From Homoserinibacter gongjuensis (lineage in GTDB: Bacteria; Actinomycetota; Actinomycetes; Actinomycetales; Microbacteriaceae), in NCBI RefSeq assembly GCF_030161875.1, contig NZ_BSVA01000001.1:62001-126000 (forward strand): a DNA stretch of 64,000 bases, in the 5' to 3' direction. The notes under the pieces are model-generated. The model made no database searches. It saw only the letters and a list, made by a program, of their open reading frames with translations, and had not been told where the DNA came from. Positions 36,748 to 46,312 of the stretch are shown here, one piece after another. How positions within the stretch are numbered: position 1 is the first letter of the stretch; each line of letters starts with the position of its first letter. The position numbers and the translations under genes were made by a program.

Positions 36748-38925
36748 GTGGCGACCCGCATCTATCTGACGAGCGCCGAGGGGCGCACCGGCAAGTCGAC
36801 CGTGGCAGTGGGGTTGCTCGAAACCCTCACCGCATCCGTGACCCGCGTGGGCGTCTTCCGCCCCATCGTGCGGGCCGACGTCGAGCGCGACTACATCCTC
36901 GAGTTGCTCGTGGCGCACGCGAGCGCGGGTCAGAGCTACGAGGACTGCGTGGGCGTCGACTACGACGCGCTGCACGAGGATCCGGATGCGGCGCTCGCCA
37001 CGATCGTCGATCGTTTCGCGGAGGTGGAGAGGGGCTGCGATGCCGTGCTCATCCTCGGCTCCGACTACACCGACGTGGGCACCCCCACCGAGCTCTCGAC
37101 GAACGGCCGCATCGCCGCCAACCTCGCCGCCCCCGTCGTGCTCGTCACGGGCGGCCGTCAGGCCGATGGTGAGGGCGCCCGCACACCGCAGCAGTGCGCC
37201 GAGCTGGCACGCATCGCGCTCGGCGAGCTGCGCGAGGAGCATGCCGAGACCCTCGCCGTCGTCGTCAACCGCGCCGACCCCGAGCGCGTCGACGACATCG
37301 CCGCCCGCGTCGCCGCCGACACCGGCCTGCCCGCGTGGGCGATCGCCGAGGATGCCGAACTCACCGCACCGCTGCTGCGCACGGTGCTCGAGGCGGCCGA
37401 CGCGCACCTCGTGCGGGGCGATCCGGAGGCACTCGAGCGCCCCGTGATGGGAACGACCATCGCCGCGATGAGCCTGCCCAACATCCTGCCGCGGCTCATC
37501 CCCGGCGGCATCGTCATCGTGCCGGGCGACCGTTCCGAGGCGCTCGTCGGAACCATGGCGGCGCAGCTCTCGCACACCTTCCCGGTGCTCACGGGCATCA
37601 TCCTCAACGGCGGTTTCGAGATCGATCCGGCGATCGAGCGGCTCATCGACGGCCTCGGCGCACCCCTGCCGATCGCGAGCACGCCGCACAGCACCTTCGA
37701 CACCGCCGTGCGCATCACGCATGCCCGCAGCCGCCTCGCCGCCGACTCGCCCGCCAAGCACGCCCGCGCCCTCGCCCTGTTCGCCGAGCACGTCGACGCC
37801 GAGGAGCTCGTGCGCCTGCTGAGCCTGCCAAGCGCCGGCACTGTCATGACGCCCATCCGCTTCGAGCACCTGCTCGTCGAGCGGGCGCGCGCCGCCGACC
37901 GGCACATCGTGCTGCCCGAGGGCGACGACGACCGCATCCTCGAGGCTGCCGCGATCGTCGTGAAGCGCCGCATCGCGCGTCTCACGATCCTCGGCGACCC
38001 GGATGCGGTGCGCGGTCGCGCCGCCGCTCTCGGTCTCGAGCTCGGCGACACGCAGGTGGTCCCGACGACCGACCCCGAGCTGCACGCCCGCTTCGCCGAG
38101 GAGTACGCGCGCCTGCGCGCCCACAAGGGCGTCTCGCCGGAGCTCGCGGCCGACACCGTGACCGACGTCTCGTACTTCGGAACGATGATGGTGCACACAG
38201 GCCTCGCCGACGGCATGGTGTCGGGGGCGAGGCACACGACGGCGCACACCATCCGTCCCGCTTTCGAGATCGTGAAGACCGCGCCCGGGGTGTCGGTCGT
38301 GTCAAGCGTCTTCCTCATGGCGCTCGAGGACCGCGTGCTCGTCTACGGCGACTGTGCCGTGATCCCCGAGCCGACCGTCGAGCAGCTCGCCGACATCGCC
38401 GTGTCGTCGGCCGCGACCGCGCGCCAGTTCGGCATCGACCCGCGCGTCGCGATGCTGTCGTACTCGACCGGCGAATCGGGCTCGGGAGCCGAGGTCGACC
38501 GGGTGCGCGCGGCGACCCAGCTCGTGCGCGAGCGCGCGCCGGAGCTGCCCGTCGCGGGCCCCATCCAGTACGACGCGGCCGCCGACCCCACGGTCGGCGC
38601 CTCGAAGCTGCCGGGGTCGGATGTCGCCGGCCGCGCGACGGTGTTCGTGTTCCCCGACCTGAACACCGGTAACAACACCTACAAGGCCGTGCAGCGTTCG
38701 GCCGGCGCCGTGGCCATCGGGCCCGTGCTGCAGGGGCTCGCGAAGCCCATCAACGACCTCTCGCGCGGCGCGCTCGTGCGCGACATCGTGAACACGATCG
38801 CGATCACCGCGATCCAGGCGGGCACAGACGCCATCACCGCGATCCAGGCGGGCACAGACGCCATCACCGCGATCCAGGCAGGCACAGACGCCATCACGGC
38901 GATCCAAGCAGGAGGCGAGCAGTGA
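36748..38925 (+). CDS. pta: Phosphate acetyltransferase, long form
   Basis: 725 residues. An N-terminal P-loop domain (TSAEGRTGKSTVAVGLLETL), a DRTGG-like middle domain and the C-terminal PTA_PTB catalytic domain (FEHLLVERARAADRHIVLPEGDDDR, GTMMVHTGLADGMVSGA). It interconverts acetyl-CoA and acetyl phosphate in acetate overflow. The GTG start at 36748 precedes the conserved N-terminal strand. After the normal end the protein carries a tandem decapeptide, about ITAIQAGTDA repeated four times. The stop overlaps the ackA GTG by four bases. Confidence 0.95.
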   Translation: MATRIYLTSAEGRTGKSTVAVGLLETLTASVTRVGVFRPIVRADVERDYILELLVAHASAGQSYEDCVGVDYDALHEDPDAALATIVDRFAEVERGCDAVLILGSDYTDVGTPTELSTNGRIAANLAAPVVLVTGGRQADGEGARTPQQCAELARIALGELREEHAETLAVVVNRADPERVDDIAARVAADTGLPAWAIAEDAELTAPLLRTVLEAADAHLVRGDPEALERPVMGTTIAAMSLPNILPRLIPGGIVIVPGDRSEALVGTMAAQLSHTFPVLTGIILNGGFEIDPAIERLIDGLGAPLPIASTPHSTFDTAVRITHARSRLAADSPAKHARALALFAEHVDAEELVRLLSLPSAGTVMTPIRFEHLLVERARAADRHIVLPEGDDDRILEAAAIVVKRRIARLTILGDPDAVRGRAAALGLELGDTQVVPTTDPELHARFAEEYARLRAHKGVSPELAADTVTDVSYFGTMMVHTGLADGMVSGARHTTAHTIRPAFEIVKTAPGVSVVSSVFLMALEDRVLVYGDCAVIPEPTVEQLADIAVSSAATARQFGIDPRVAMLSYSTGESGSGAEVDRVRAATQLVRERAPELPVAGPIQYDAAADPTVGASKLPGSDVAGRATVFVFPDLNTGNNTYKAVQRSAGAVAIGPVLQGLAKPINDLSRGALVRDIVNTIAITAIQAGTDAITAIQAGTDAITAIQAGTDAITAIQAGGEQ
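38803..38919. repeat. 30-bp tandem repeat in the 3' end of pta
   Basis: Three full 30-base units (starting at 38803, 38833 and 38863) and a shorter fourth unit from 38893 to 38919. All encode ITAIQAGTDA or close variants. It adds about 39 residues to Pta. Confidence 0.9.
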
Positions 38926-40058
38926 TCCGCAACGTCTTCGTGCTCAACGTGGGCTCGAGCTCGATCAAGTACCGCTTGCTCGATGTCGACGACGGCTCGG
39001 TGCACGCGGATGGCATCGTCGAGCGGATCGGGGTGCCCGGCTCGGGCGTGCCGGATCACGCGACGGCGATGGTCACCGTGCTCGCCGAGCTCGAGGGTCA
39101 CCGGATCGACGCCGTCGGCCACCGCGTCGTGCACGGCGGAACCCGCTTCGTGAGCGCGACCCTCATCGACGACGCCGTCGAACGCGAGATCGAGGCGCTC
39201 TCCGACCTCGCACCGCTGCACAACCCGCCGGGTCTCGCCGGCATCCGCGCGGCCCGTGCTGTGCTGCCGGAGCTGCCGCACGTCGCGGTCTTCGACACCG
39301 CCTTCCACGCCACGATCAGCCCCGCGGCGCGCGACTACGCGATCGATGCCGAGGTGGCGGCGAAGACCCGCATCCGGCGCTTCGGCTTCCACGGCACCTC
39401 GATCGGCTACGTCTCGCGCATCGCCGCCGAGCTGCTCGGGCGCACGGGCGACCCGGAGCTCAAGCTCGTCGTGCTGCACCTCGGCAACGGCGCCTCCGCG
39501 GCGGCCGTGCTCGGCGGGCGCTCGCTCGACACCTCGATGGGGCTGACCCCGCTCGAGGGGCTCGTGATGGGCACCCGCTCGGGCGACATCGACCCCGCGA
39601 TCCCGCTCTACCTCGCGCGCGAGCACGGCTACACGATCGATCAACTCGACGAGCTGCTCAACAAGCGCTCCGGGCTGCTCGGGCTCGCGGGACGCAGCGA
39701 CATGCGCGAGCTCGTGAACGCCGCCAACGCCGGCGACGAGCGCGCCACCCATGCGCTCGACATCTACGTGCACCGCCTGCGCCGCTACATCGGCGGCTAC
39801 GCGGCCGAGCTCGGCGGCATCGATGCCGTGGTGTTCACCGCGGGCGTCGGCGAGAACTCGTCGTACGTGCGACGCCGGGCGATCGCGGGCCTCGACTTCC
39901 TGGGTCTCTCGGTCGACCCCGAGCTGAACGCCGCGCCGTCGCGCGAGGCGCGGTTCATCTCGCCCGAAGGCTCGCCCGCATCCGTGCTTGTCGTGCCCAC
40001 GAACGAGGAGCTCGAGATCGCGCGCGAGACGCGCGCGGCGGCACGCCCAGCTGGTTGA
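38922..40058 (+). CDS. ackA: Acetate kinase
   Basis: 378 residues. Starts at a GTG that overlaps the pta stop by four bases. Family motifs: the N-terminal LNVGSSSIKY, the catalytic HNPPGLAGI region, FGFHGTSIGYVS, and TAGVGENSSYVR. It makes ATP from acetyl phosphate with Pta. Length is somewhat short for the family (about 390-400). The last residues (ARPAG) and the stop are encoded by the start of a REP-like cluster, so the original end may have been different. Confidence 0.95.
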   Translation: MIRNVFVLNVGSSSIKYRLLDVDDGSVHADGIVERIGVPGSGVPDHATAMVTVLAELEGHRIDAVGHRVVHGGTRFVSATLIDDAVEREIEALSDLAPLHNPPGLAGIRAARAVLPELPHVAVFDTAFHATISPAARDYAIDAEVAAKTRIRRFGFHGTSIGYVSRIAAELLGRTGDPELKLVVLHLGNGASAAAVLGGRSLDTSMGLTPLEGLVMGTRSGDIDPAIPLYLAREHGYTIDQLDELLNKRSGLLGLAGRSDMRELVNAANAGDERATHALDIYVHRLRRYIGGYAAELGGIDAVVFTAGVGENSSYVRRRAIAGLDFLGLSVDPELNAAPSREARFISPEGSPASVLVVPTNEELEIARETRAAARPAG

Positions 40059-40247
40059 CGAGCGCCGACTGCACACCCAGCCGGCTGAGGAGCGCCCGAC
40101 GCAGACCCAGCCCACTGAGGAGCACCCGACGCACACCCAGCTGGTTGAGGAGCGCCCGCAGGGCGCGTCTCGAAACCAGCGTCGTCGATCCTGCGGCGGC
40201 GCCGGTTTCGAGACGCGTATCGCTTCGCGATGCGCTCCTCAACCAGC
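40048..40247. repeat. REP-like cluster with 30-bp tandem left arms
   Basis: Three degenerate 30-base left arms (40048, 40078 and 40108, starting CAGC.GG.TGA.GAGC), then a full copy (40138-40180) and an inverted copy (40202-40247). It fills the 212-base gap between ackA and the universal stress gene and contains the ackA stop. Confidence 0.85.
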
Positions 40248-40270
40248 GGAGTGGCGGCGCGATGCGGACC

Positions 40271-41110
40271 TCACCCAGCGGAGTGAGCGAGCGCACCCGC
40301 GGGCCGCACCACGAGCACCGGCGCGTTCGCGTTGAGCAGCACGGCGTGCAGCGTCGTGCCGAGCGGCGAGTGCGTCTCGGCGACCGAGCCCGTCCCCACG
40401 ACGAGCAGGGCGCTGCCCCGCGACGCGTCCAGCAGAGCGTCGGCCGGCACGCGTGTCGACAGGCGCGACCGGATCTCGAGCATCCCCTCGACCTCGCGTG
40501 CGGCCTCGGAAGCGAGCACGAGCGGGCTTTCGACATTGGTGCGCTGCGATTGCAGCACCTCAGGCGGCACCGCGTGCACGAGGGTCACCCGCATCCCCCG
40601 GTCCACCGCCTCGAGCGCTGCACGGCGACCGATCGAGGCCGCCGTCTCGGGACGGTCGACGCCGGCCACCACGCCGTCACGGAATCTCGGGTCGCCCTCG
40701 GGCACCACCGCGACGGTTCCGGTTGCCGCGAGCGCGAACTGCACGCTGCGCGATCCGAGCACGCGGCCCGACACGTATCCGGTCTTCCCCGTGCCGACGA
40801 CGAGCGTGTCGTCGCCACGCGCGTGAGCCGCCAGCGTCCAGGTGGGAACCCCGCTCAGCAGCTCGGCCGCCACCTCGAGCTCCGGATGCTGCATCCGGAT
40901 GCGCTGCGTCGCCTCCGCGAGGATCCGCTCGCCCGCGCGCTCGGCCGCGTCGAGCAGATCGAGGCCCATCATGCCCTGCTCGGGATCGATGACGTGCACG
41001 AGTTCGAGAGAGGCGCCGTCGCGGCGTGCATTGCGAACCGCCCAGGCGAGAGCCGCCTCCGAGGGAGCGGAGCCGTCGACGCCGACGACGTAACGCGCTG
41101 ATGCGTTCAT
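40271..41110 (-). CDS. Universal stress protein, two UspA domains
   Basis: 279 residues with two tandem Usp domains: the first starts RYVVGVDGSAPSEAALAWAV and has the ATP-binding VVGTGKTGYVSGRVLGS; the second has VVGTGSVAETHSPLGTT. Both motifs fit the nucleotide-binding Usp class (G-2x-G-9x-G-S/T). In mycobacteria such proteins are members of the dormancy regulon. It is divergent from the DevS-like kinase and shares the upstream box. The start is ATG 41110. Confidence 0.88.
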   Translation of the reverse strand: MNASARYVVGVDGSAPSEAALAWAVRNARRDGASLELVHVIDPEQGMMGLDLLDAAERAGERILAEATQRIRMQHPELEVAAELLSGVPTWTLAAHARGDDTLVVGTGKTGYVSGRVLGSRSVQFALAATGTVAVVPEGDPRFRDGVVAGVDRPETAASIGRRAALEAVDRGMRVTLVHAVPPEVLQSQRTNVESPLVLASEAAREVEGMLEIRSRLSTRVPADALLDASRGSALLVVGTGSVAETHSPLGTTLHAVLLNANAPVLVVRPAGALAHSAG

Positions 41111-41145
41111 GCTTCGAGGCTCGCACGGTCGGGCGGCGCGGTCTC

Positions 41146-41159
41146 GGGGCCAAGGTCCT
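41146..41159. promoter_or_regulatory. DosR/DevR-like box between usp and the DevS-like kinase
   Basis: GGGGCCAAGGTCCT, 36 bases from the usp start on the left and 62 from the kinase start on the right. Fits the same pattern as the cydA and pta boxes, and is placed to serve both divergent genes. Confidence 0.5.
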
Positions 41160-41220
41160 TCGGCTCGGCCAGCGGAGCAAGCGCGCGGCGCGGGTGCGGC
41201 CCCTCTGGGAGACTGGATGC

Positions 41221-42854
41221 ATGCCCGCCACCGCCGATGAACCACGTCTGCGTCGTCTCCTCGACGCCGTGCCGCACGTGGTCGGCGAGCTCGAACTCGC
41301 GCACGTGCTCGAGCGCATCATCGAGGCGGCCGTCGAGCTCGTCGACGCGCGCTGGGGAGCCCTCGGCGTGATCGCACCCGACGGCACCCTCGAGCAGTTC
41401 GTGCACGTCGGCATGGCGCCTCCCGAGGTGCGCGCCGTCGGGCATCTGCCCGAAGGCCACGGCCTGCTCGGCGCCGTGATCGACTCGGGTGAGGCGATCC
41501 GGCTCCCGCATCTGCGCGACGACCCCCGCTCAGTCGGCTTCCCCGCCCACCATCCCCACATGGATGCCTTCCTGGGCGTTCCGATTCGCGTGCGCGAGCA
41601 GGTGTTCGGCAACCTCTACCTCACGAACCAGGATGGCGGGCCGGAGTTCTCCGCCGACGACCAGCTCCTCGTCGGCTCCCTCGCCGCGATCGCCGCGATC
41701 GCCATCGAGAACGCCCGCCTCTTCCAACAGCAGGTGCGTCGCGAGCGCTGGTCGACGGCCCTCGCCGAGGTGACCGCGGCCCTGCTGTCGGAGGACACCG
41801 TCGACGTGCTCGCGGTGCTCGCCGAGCGCGTCGCATCGGTCATCGAGAGCGAGCTCGTGTGCGTGATCGTGGCCGACGGCGATGACCATGGGGAGCCCAT
41901 GCTGCGCGTCGACACCGCCCGCGGTAACGGCGCAGACGAGATCGTCGGCAGGCGCTATCCGGCCGCAGACACCCTCTCGGGACGCGCGATCGCCACGGGC
42001 GCCCTCGCCTCCACCTCGCCCGGGGAGCTGCCCGGCGAATCGGTCGTGCGCAGCGGTCAGAGCGCCGCGATGGCGCTGCCCGTGCGGTCCGGCGACCAGG
42101 TTCTCGGCGCGCTCTCGGTGTATCGCTCGGTCGAGGCGCCGCTCTTCACGGATGCCGAACGCGCCATGGCCGCCGACTTCGCTCTGCAGGCGGGGGTCGC
42201 CATCCAGCTCGCCCGCGGACGGGCCGACCGCGAACGCCTCGCGCTCGTGGACGAGCGCGCCCGCATCGCACGCGATCTGCACGATCATGTGATCCAGCGT
42301 CTCTTCGGCACGGGGCTGAGCCTGCAGGCGATCGCCGCCCGCTCGCCCGAGGCGGCCGACGCGATCGGCGCGCAGGTCGATGCCATCGACGCGGCGATCG
42401 GCGAGATCCGCACCGCGATCTTCGCGCTCGCGTCGCGGCCGTCGTCGAGCGGCGCGCTGCGGCACCGCGTGCTCGACGTCGCCGCCGACGCCACCCCGGG
42501 CTCGCGAACCCGCCGCTCGTCACCTTCGCCGGGCCCGTCGACCTGCTTGTCACGGGCGACCTCGCCGACGACGTGCTCGCCGTCGTGCGGGAGTGCCTCG
42601 CGAACGCCACACGCCACGCCGACGCCACGCGTGTCGAGGTGTCGGTCGCCGTGCACGACGAGACCGTGATCGTGACGGTCGACGACGACGGGGTGGGGCT
42701 GCCCACCCGGCCGCGGCGCGCATCCGGAACCCGCAACCTCGAGGAACGCGCCACCCGCCGAGGCGGTACCTTCGAGCTGTCGACCCGAGCCGAGGGCGGC
42801 ACCCGCGCGCGGTGGGCCGCCCCCGTCCCCGCCCCCGAGAGGAGCACTCTGTGA
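41221..42854 (+). CDS. Two-GAF sensor histidine kinase, DevS/DosT-like (frame break in 42494-42500)
   Basis: Restored length is about 544 residues. Two GAF domains (residues about 20-170 and 185-340), then HisKA_3 with RIARDLHDHVIQRLFGTGLSLQ carrying the phosphorylated histidine, and a HATPase domain (VRECLANATRHA, DDDGVG, GTRNLEERA). This order matches mycobacterial DevS and DosT, whose GAF domains hold haem and sense oxygen, NO or CO. Haem binding here is inferred. A CCCCGGG run breaks the frame after DAATP. The stop overlaps the regulator start by four bases. Confidence 0.87.
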
Positions 42855-43469
42855 CCCGCGTCTTCCTGGTCGACGACCACGAGATCGTGCGGCGTGGCAT
42901 CGCCGACCTGATCGACGCCGAACGCGACCTCGAGGTCGTGGGCGAATCCGGCCAGGTGCGCGGCACCCTCGCCAAGATCGAGGTGACGAAGCCGGATGTC
43001 GTGGTGCTCGACGTGCGCCTGCCCGACGGTGACGGCATCGAGCTGTGCCGTGCCATCCGCTCCGCTCACCCCGAGATGCGGTGCCTCATGCTGACCGCCT
43101 ACGACGACGACGAGGCGAGTCGCTCGGCGGTGCTCGCCGGCGCGTCGGGGTACGTGCTCAAGGACATCCGGGCACGCGGCCTCGTCGAGGGTGCGGAAGG
43201 TCGCCGCGGGAGGCACGCTGCTCTCGGCCCACGTGAGCGAACGCGTCGCCGAGGCCTTCGCGAGCCCGCGCGTCGACGAACCCGCGCTCACCCTGCGCGA
43301 GCGCCAGGTGCTCGATCTCATCACCGAGGGACTCACCAACCGCCAGATCGGCGAACGGCTCGGGCTCGCCGAGAAGACCGTCAAGAACTACGTCTCGGGC
43401 CTGCTCGCCAAGCTCGGCATGGAGCGCCGCACCCAGGCCGCGGTGTACCGCCTCGAGACGCGCGGCTGA
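42851..43469 (+). CDS. LuxR-type response regulator, DevR-like (frame break at 43189-43191)
   Basis: Restored length is about 206 residues. The receiver starts VTRVFLVDDHEIVRRG with the phosphorylated aspartate in VVVLDVRLPDG and a conserved lysine in GYVLKDIR. The C-terminal HTH is LTLRERQVLDLITEGLTNRQIGERLGLAEKTVKNY, close to DevR. The frame break lies in a G run; two missing bases (or one extra) restore DIRARGLVEGVRKVAAGGTLL. GTG start overlaps the kinase stop. It is the best candidate to bind the three GGGSCCAAKGTCC boxes. Confidence 0.87.
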
Positions 43470-43576
43470 GCCCGCGAACGGCGCTAGCGATTCGGCGGCG
43501 CGCGGTCAACCCCGGTCAGGCGAGCCTCAGCTTCGTTGCGGAATGCGTGCAGCGCAGTAGCGTTGAATCAGACGAC

Positions 43577-43593
43577 GGCCGGCACAACCGGCC
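43577..43593. promoter_or_regulatory. Small palindrome just upstream of dps
   Basis: GGCCGG-CACAA-CCGGCC, 16 bases upstream of the dps ATG and just before its AGAAGGAGG ribosome site. It could be an operator or a leader hairpin; not seen elsewhere here. Confidence 0.35.
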
Positions 43594-43609
43594 AGAAGGA
43601 GGCAACGCC

Positions 43610-44098
43610 ATGACCACGAAGACCAGCACCGTTCCCACCACGTCGCTCGACCCCGACGTCACCGCGGGGGTCGCCCAGTTCCTGAGCCCCATCGTCGTCA
43701 ACCTGCAGGCGCTCGCCATCGACGGCAAGCAGGCGCACTGGCACGTGCGCGGCTCCAACTTCATCGGCGTGCACGAGTTCCTCGACGTGCTCGTCGACCA
43801 CGCCCGCGCGTGGGCCGACCTCGCCGCCGAGCGCATCGTCGCCCTGGGCCTGCCGCTCGACGCCCGGGTGCAGACGATCGCCGAGAAGACCACCACCCCG
43901 AAGCTCACCGACGGCTTCCAGCAGTCGGATGCCACGATCGCCGCCGTCATCGCGCAGATCGATGCGACGCTCGAGCTGGTGCGCACGGCGGTCGACGAAC
44001 TCGACGAGCTCGACCAGCCCTCGCAGGACATCGCGATCGAGATCGCGAACGGGCTCGACAAGGACCGCTGGTTCCTGTTCGCGCACGTCGCGAGCTAG
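43610..44098 (+). CDS. dps: Dps-family DNA-protecting ferritin
   Basis: 162 residues with the Dps ferroxidase signature DGKQAHWHVRGSNFIGVHEFLD, where His and Asp bind iron at the dimer interface. Dps oxidises and stores iron and shields DNA in stationary phase. Start: ATG after AGAAGGAGGCAACGCC. The C-terminus (AHVAS) ends beside the amidohydrolase stop, the two stops overlapping by four bases in opposite directions. No N-terminal DNA-binding extension of lysines is seen. Confidence 0.95.
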   Translation: MTTKTSTVPTTSLDPDVTAGVAQFLSPIVVNLQALAIDGKQAHWHVRGSNFIGVHEFLDVLVDHARAWADLAAERIVALGLPLDARVQTIAEKTTTPKLTDGFQQSDATIAAVIAQIDATLELVRTAVDELDELDQPSQDIAIEIANGLDKDRWFLFAHVAS

Positions 44099-45632
44099 CC
44101 GTCGCGACGGCGGTTTCGAGATGCGGCCGCCTCCGGCGGCCGCTCCTCAACCGCCTGAGGGTGCAACGACCCCGCAACCACCGTGCCGTGTACGGGGAGG
44201 GTGCGCAGCGCATCCGGGTCCGTCGCGTGCGGGTCGGCGTCGAGGATGGCCAGGTCGCCGGGGCCGCCCACCTCGAGGCCCGCGACTCCGCCCCACGAGG
44301 CGGGCAAGGCATCCGCGAGTGAGAGACGCTGCTCCGGGTGCCACGGCTCACGCCCGTCACGCGAGCGCGTGACCGCGGCCGCGATCGTCACCCACGGGTC
44401 GAGCGGCGACACCGGTGCGTCGGAGCCGAGCTCGAGCACGGCACCCGCGTCGAGCAGCGAGCGATAGGCGAAGGCCCGCCCGGTGCGCCCCGCCCAGTGG
44501 TGATCGGCGACGTCGCGGTCGTCCATGGCGTGCTCCGGCTGCACGCTCGCGTGGATGCCGAGTTGCCCGAAGCGCGGCAGGTCGGCATCGGCCACGAGCT
44601 GGGCGTGCTCCATGCGCGGCGGAAGCGGCGCATCCGCCGGGATGTCGAGAGCGGCGAACACGTCGAGCGCCTGCGTCACGGCGCGGTCGCCGATCGCGTG
44701 GATCGTCGGAACGAGCCCCGCGGCGAGCGCCTCGCGCGCGGCCTCGAGCAGCTCGCCGTCGGCGTAGCTCGGCAGGCCGTGGTCGTGCGGGGGCTCCGCG
44801 TCCGGGTAGGGGTCGGCACACCATGCCGTGCGCGAGTTGAGGGCGCCGTCGGTGAAGAGCTTGAACCAGCCGACCGAGACGAGGCCGTCGGTGCCCGGCA
44901 CGAGGCCACCCGAGCGCAGGGCGTGCACGCGCGCCGATGCCAGATCCACCGGGTAGAGGCACGCCCGCACACGCCAGGCATGCAGACCTGCACCGATCCG
45001 CCGCTGCCAGGCGTCGACGTTGCCGCCCATGTCGAGGTCCACGATGCCGGTGACGCCGCGCGCGGATGCGGTGCGTGCGGCATCCGCGATCCAACGGTCG
45101 AGGGTCGCGTCGTCGGTCGCCGAGAGCCGCACCCCGAGATCGAACGCGGGCTGCTCCTTGAGCAGCCAGTCGTGTTCTCCGAGGCCCATGCGCCGCAGCA
45201 GGGCACGGTTCGACCACACGGTGTGCACGTCGCCCGAGATGAGCGCGACGGCCACCTCGCCCGCGTCGAGCAGCTCGGGGGTGGGGGCGTCCGGCCAGAG
45301 TGCGTCGCGGAAGCCGTAGCCGAGCAGCACCTCGTCGGCGTCCCATCCGGCGTCGAGGCGTGCGCGCACGAGCGCGGCGGCCTCGGCCGCGGAGCGGGCG
45401 CTCGACAGGTCCAGCCGGCGCGACACCGCCGCCCACTGGCCCGTGTGCACGTGGCCGTCCCAGAGCCCGGGCATCAGGAACCGGCCATCGAGAGCGACGA
45501 CCTCGGCATCCGGAGCTTCGATGCGCGGCGCGATCTCGGCGATCCGCCCCCGCGCAACAGCACGTCGACAGGACCCTCCGCCGTGGATTCCGCCCCGACG
45601 ATGCGCACCGTCCGCAGCAGCACGGGCGTCAC
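44095..45632 (-). CDS. Amidohydrolase-family metalloenzyme (frame break at 45547-45551)
   Basis: Restored length is about 512 residues. The N-terminal metal site is in GLWDGHVHTG; later metal or catalytic residues lie in HAIGDRAV and the aspartate-rich LGSDAPVSPLDPW. The fold is that of the YtcJ-like amidohydrolases, which act on cyclic amides, imides or hydantoins; the substrate is unknown. A five-C run breaks the frame, and repair gives LLRGGRIAEIAPRIEAPDAE. GTG start overlaps the next gene's stop. Its last 20 or so residues are encoded by a REP-like repeat. Confidence 0.85.
44109..44155. repeat. REP-like palindrome overlapping the amidohydrolase 3' end
   Basis: GGCGGTTTCGAG...CTCCTCAACCGCC, translated as the end of the amidohydrolase. 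Confidence 0.8.
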
Positions 45633-46249
45633 GATCCGCCCTCGACGCGACGCATCTCCTCGGCGAGCGACGGCTGAGCGTACGGCCCCTCGCCCGCGAG
45701 CGCGTCGATGATGCGCTCGCGCACCTCGGGGGCCTTGTTCTGGCTGAACTTGCTGCGCGCGTCGAAGCGCGTCACGCGGATGCGCAGCCCGATCGTGCCC
45801 TTCGCGATGCGCCGCGAGTACTCCTCGTCGCTCGCGAGCGAGCGCGGTTCGGGCATCGGATGCTCGAAGTGGTCGGTGAGGCGCTCGAGCACGCGGTAGT
45901 TCTCCTCCTCGCTGAGGATCTCGGGCACCCCGTAGAGGTGGGCGGTCGCGTGGTTCCAGGTCGGGATGATGTCGCCCGGCTCATACCAGTTCGGCGAGAT
46001 GTAGCCGTGCGGCCCCTGCACGATCACGAGCATCTCGTGCTGCCCCACCTCGTGCGCCACCTCGTCGGGTCGGCCGAAATGGGTGACGATGACGATCGAG
46101 TCGTCGTCGGTCTCCTCGAGCAGCGTGGGGTAGTGGGATGCCACGAGCCCCGTCGACGCGGCGGAGACGTAGGTGGTCCACGGGTTGGCGCGGATGAGGC
46201 GCTTCACCTCGTCGACGTCGGTCATCAGGTAGCGGGGCGTGTGCCGCAT
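45629..46249 (-). CDS. PaiB-like FMN-binding protein
   Basis: 206 residues matching FMN_bind_2 (pfam04299): MRHTPRYLMTDVDEVKRLI and YISPNWYEPGDIIPTWNHATAHLYG are the recurring motifs. The founding member, PaiB of Bacillus, is a repressor of degradative enzymes; others are pyridoxamine-oxidase-like flavoproteins. Function here is open. Its stop overlaps the amidohydrolase start (GTGA), suggesting a two-gene operon. Confidence 0.87.
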   Translation of the reverse strand: MRHTPRYLMTDVDEVKRLIRANPWTTYVSAASTGLVASHYPTLLEETDDDSIVIVTHFGRPDEVAHEVGQHEMLVIVQGPHGYISPNWYEPGDIIPTWNHATAHLYGVPEILSEEENYRVLERLTDHFEHPMPEPRSLASDEEYSRRIAKGTIGLRIRVTRFDARSKFSQNKAPEVRERIIDALAGEGPYAQPSLAEEMRRVEGGS

Positions 46250-46312
46250 CCGGCTCTCCTCATCGGGCTCGGGTCGGGTCGCGTTGCGGCCGGGGCGGCA
46301 GCGCTGCTCGGG

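Noticed and set aside
40048-40137. A CRISPR-like array from the 30-base units
   Set aside because: The units are degenerate copies of the REP-like arm without unique spacers, and no cas genes are present.
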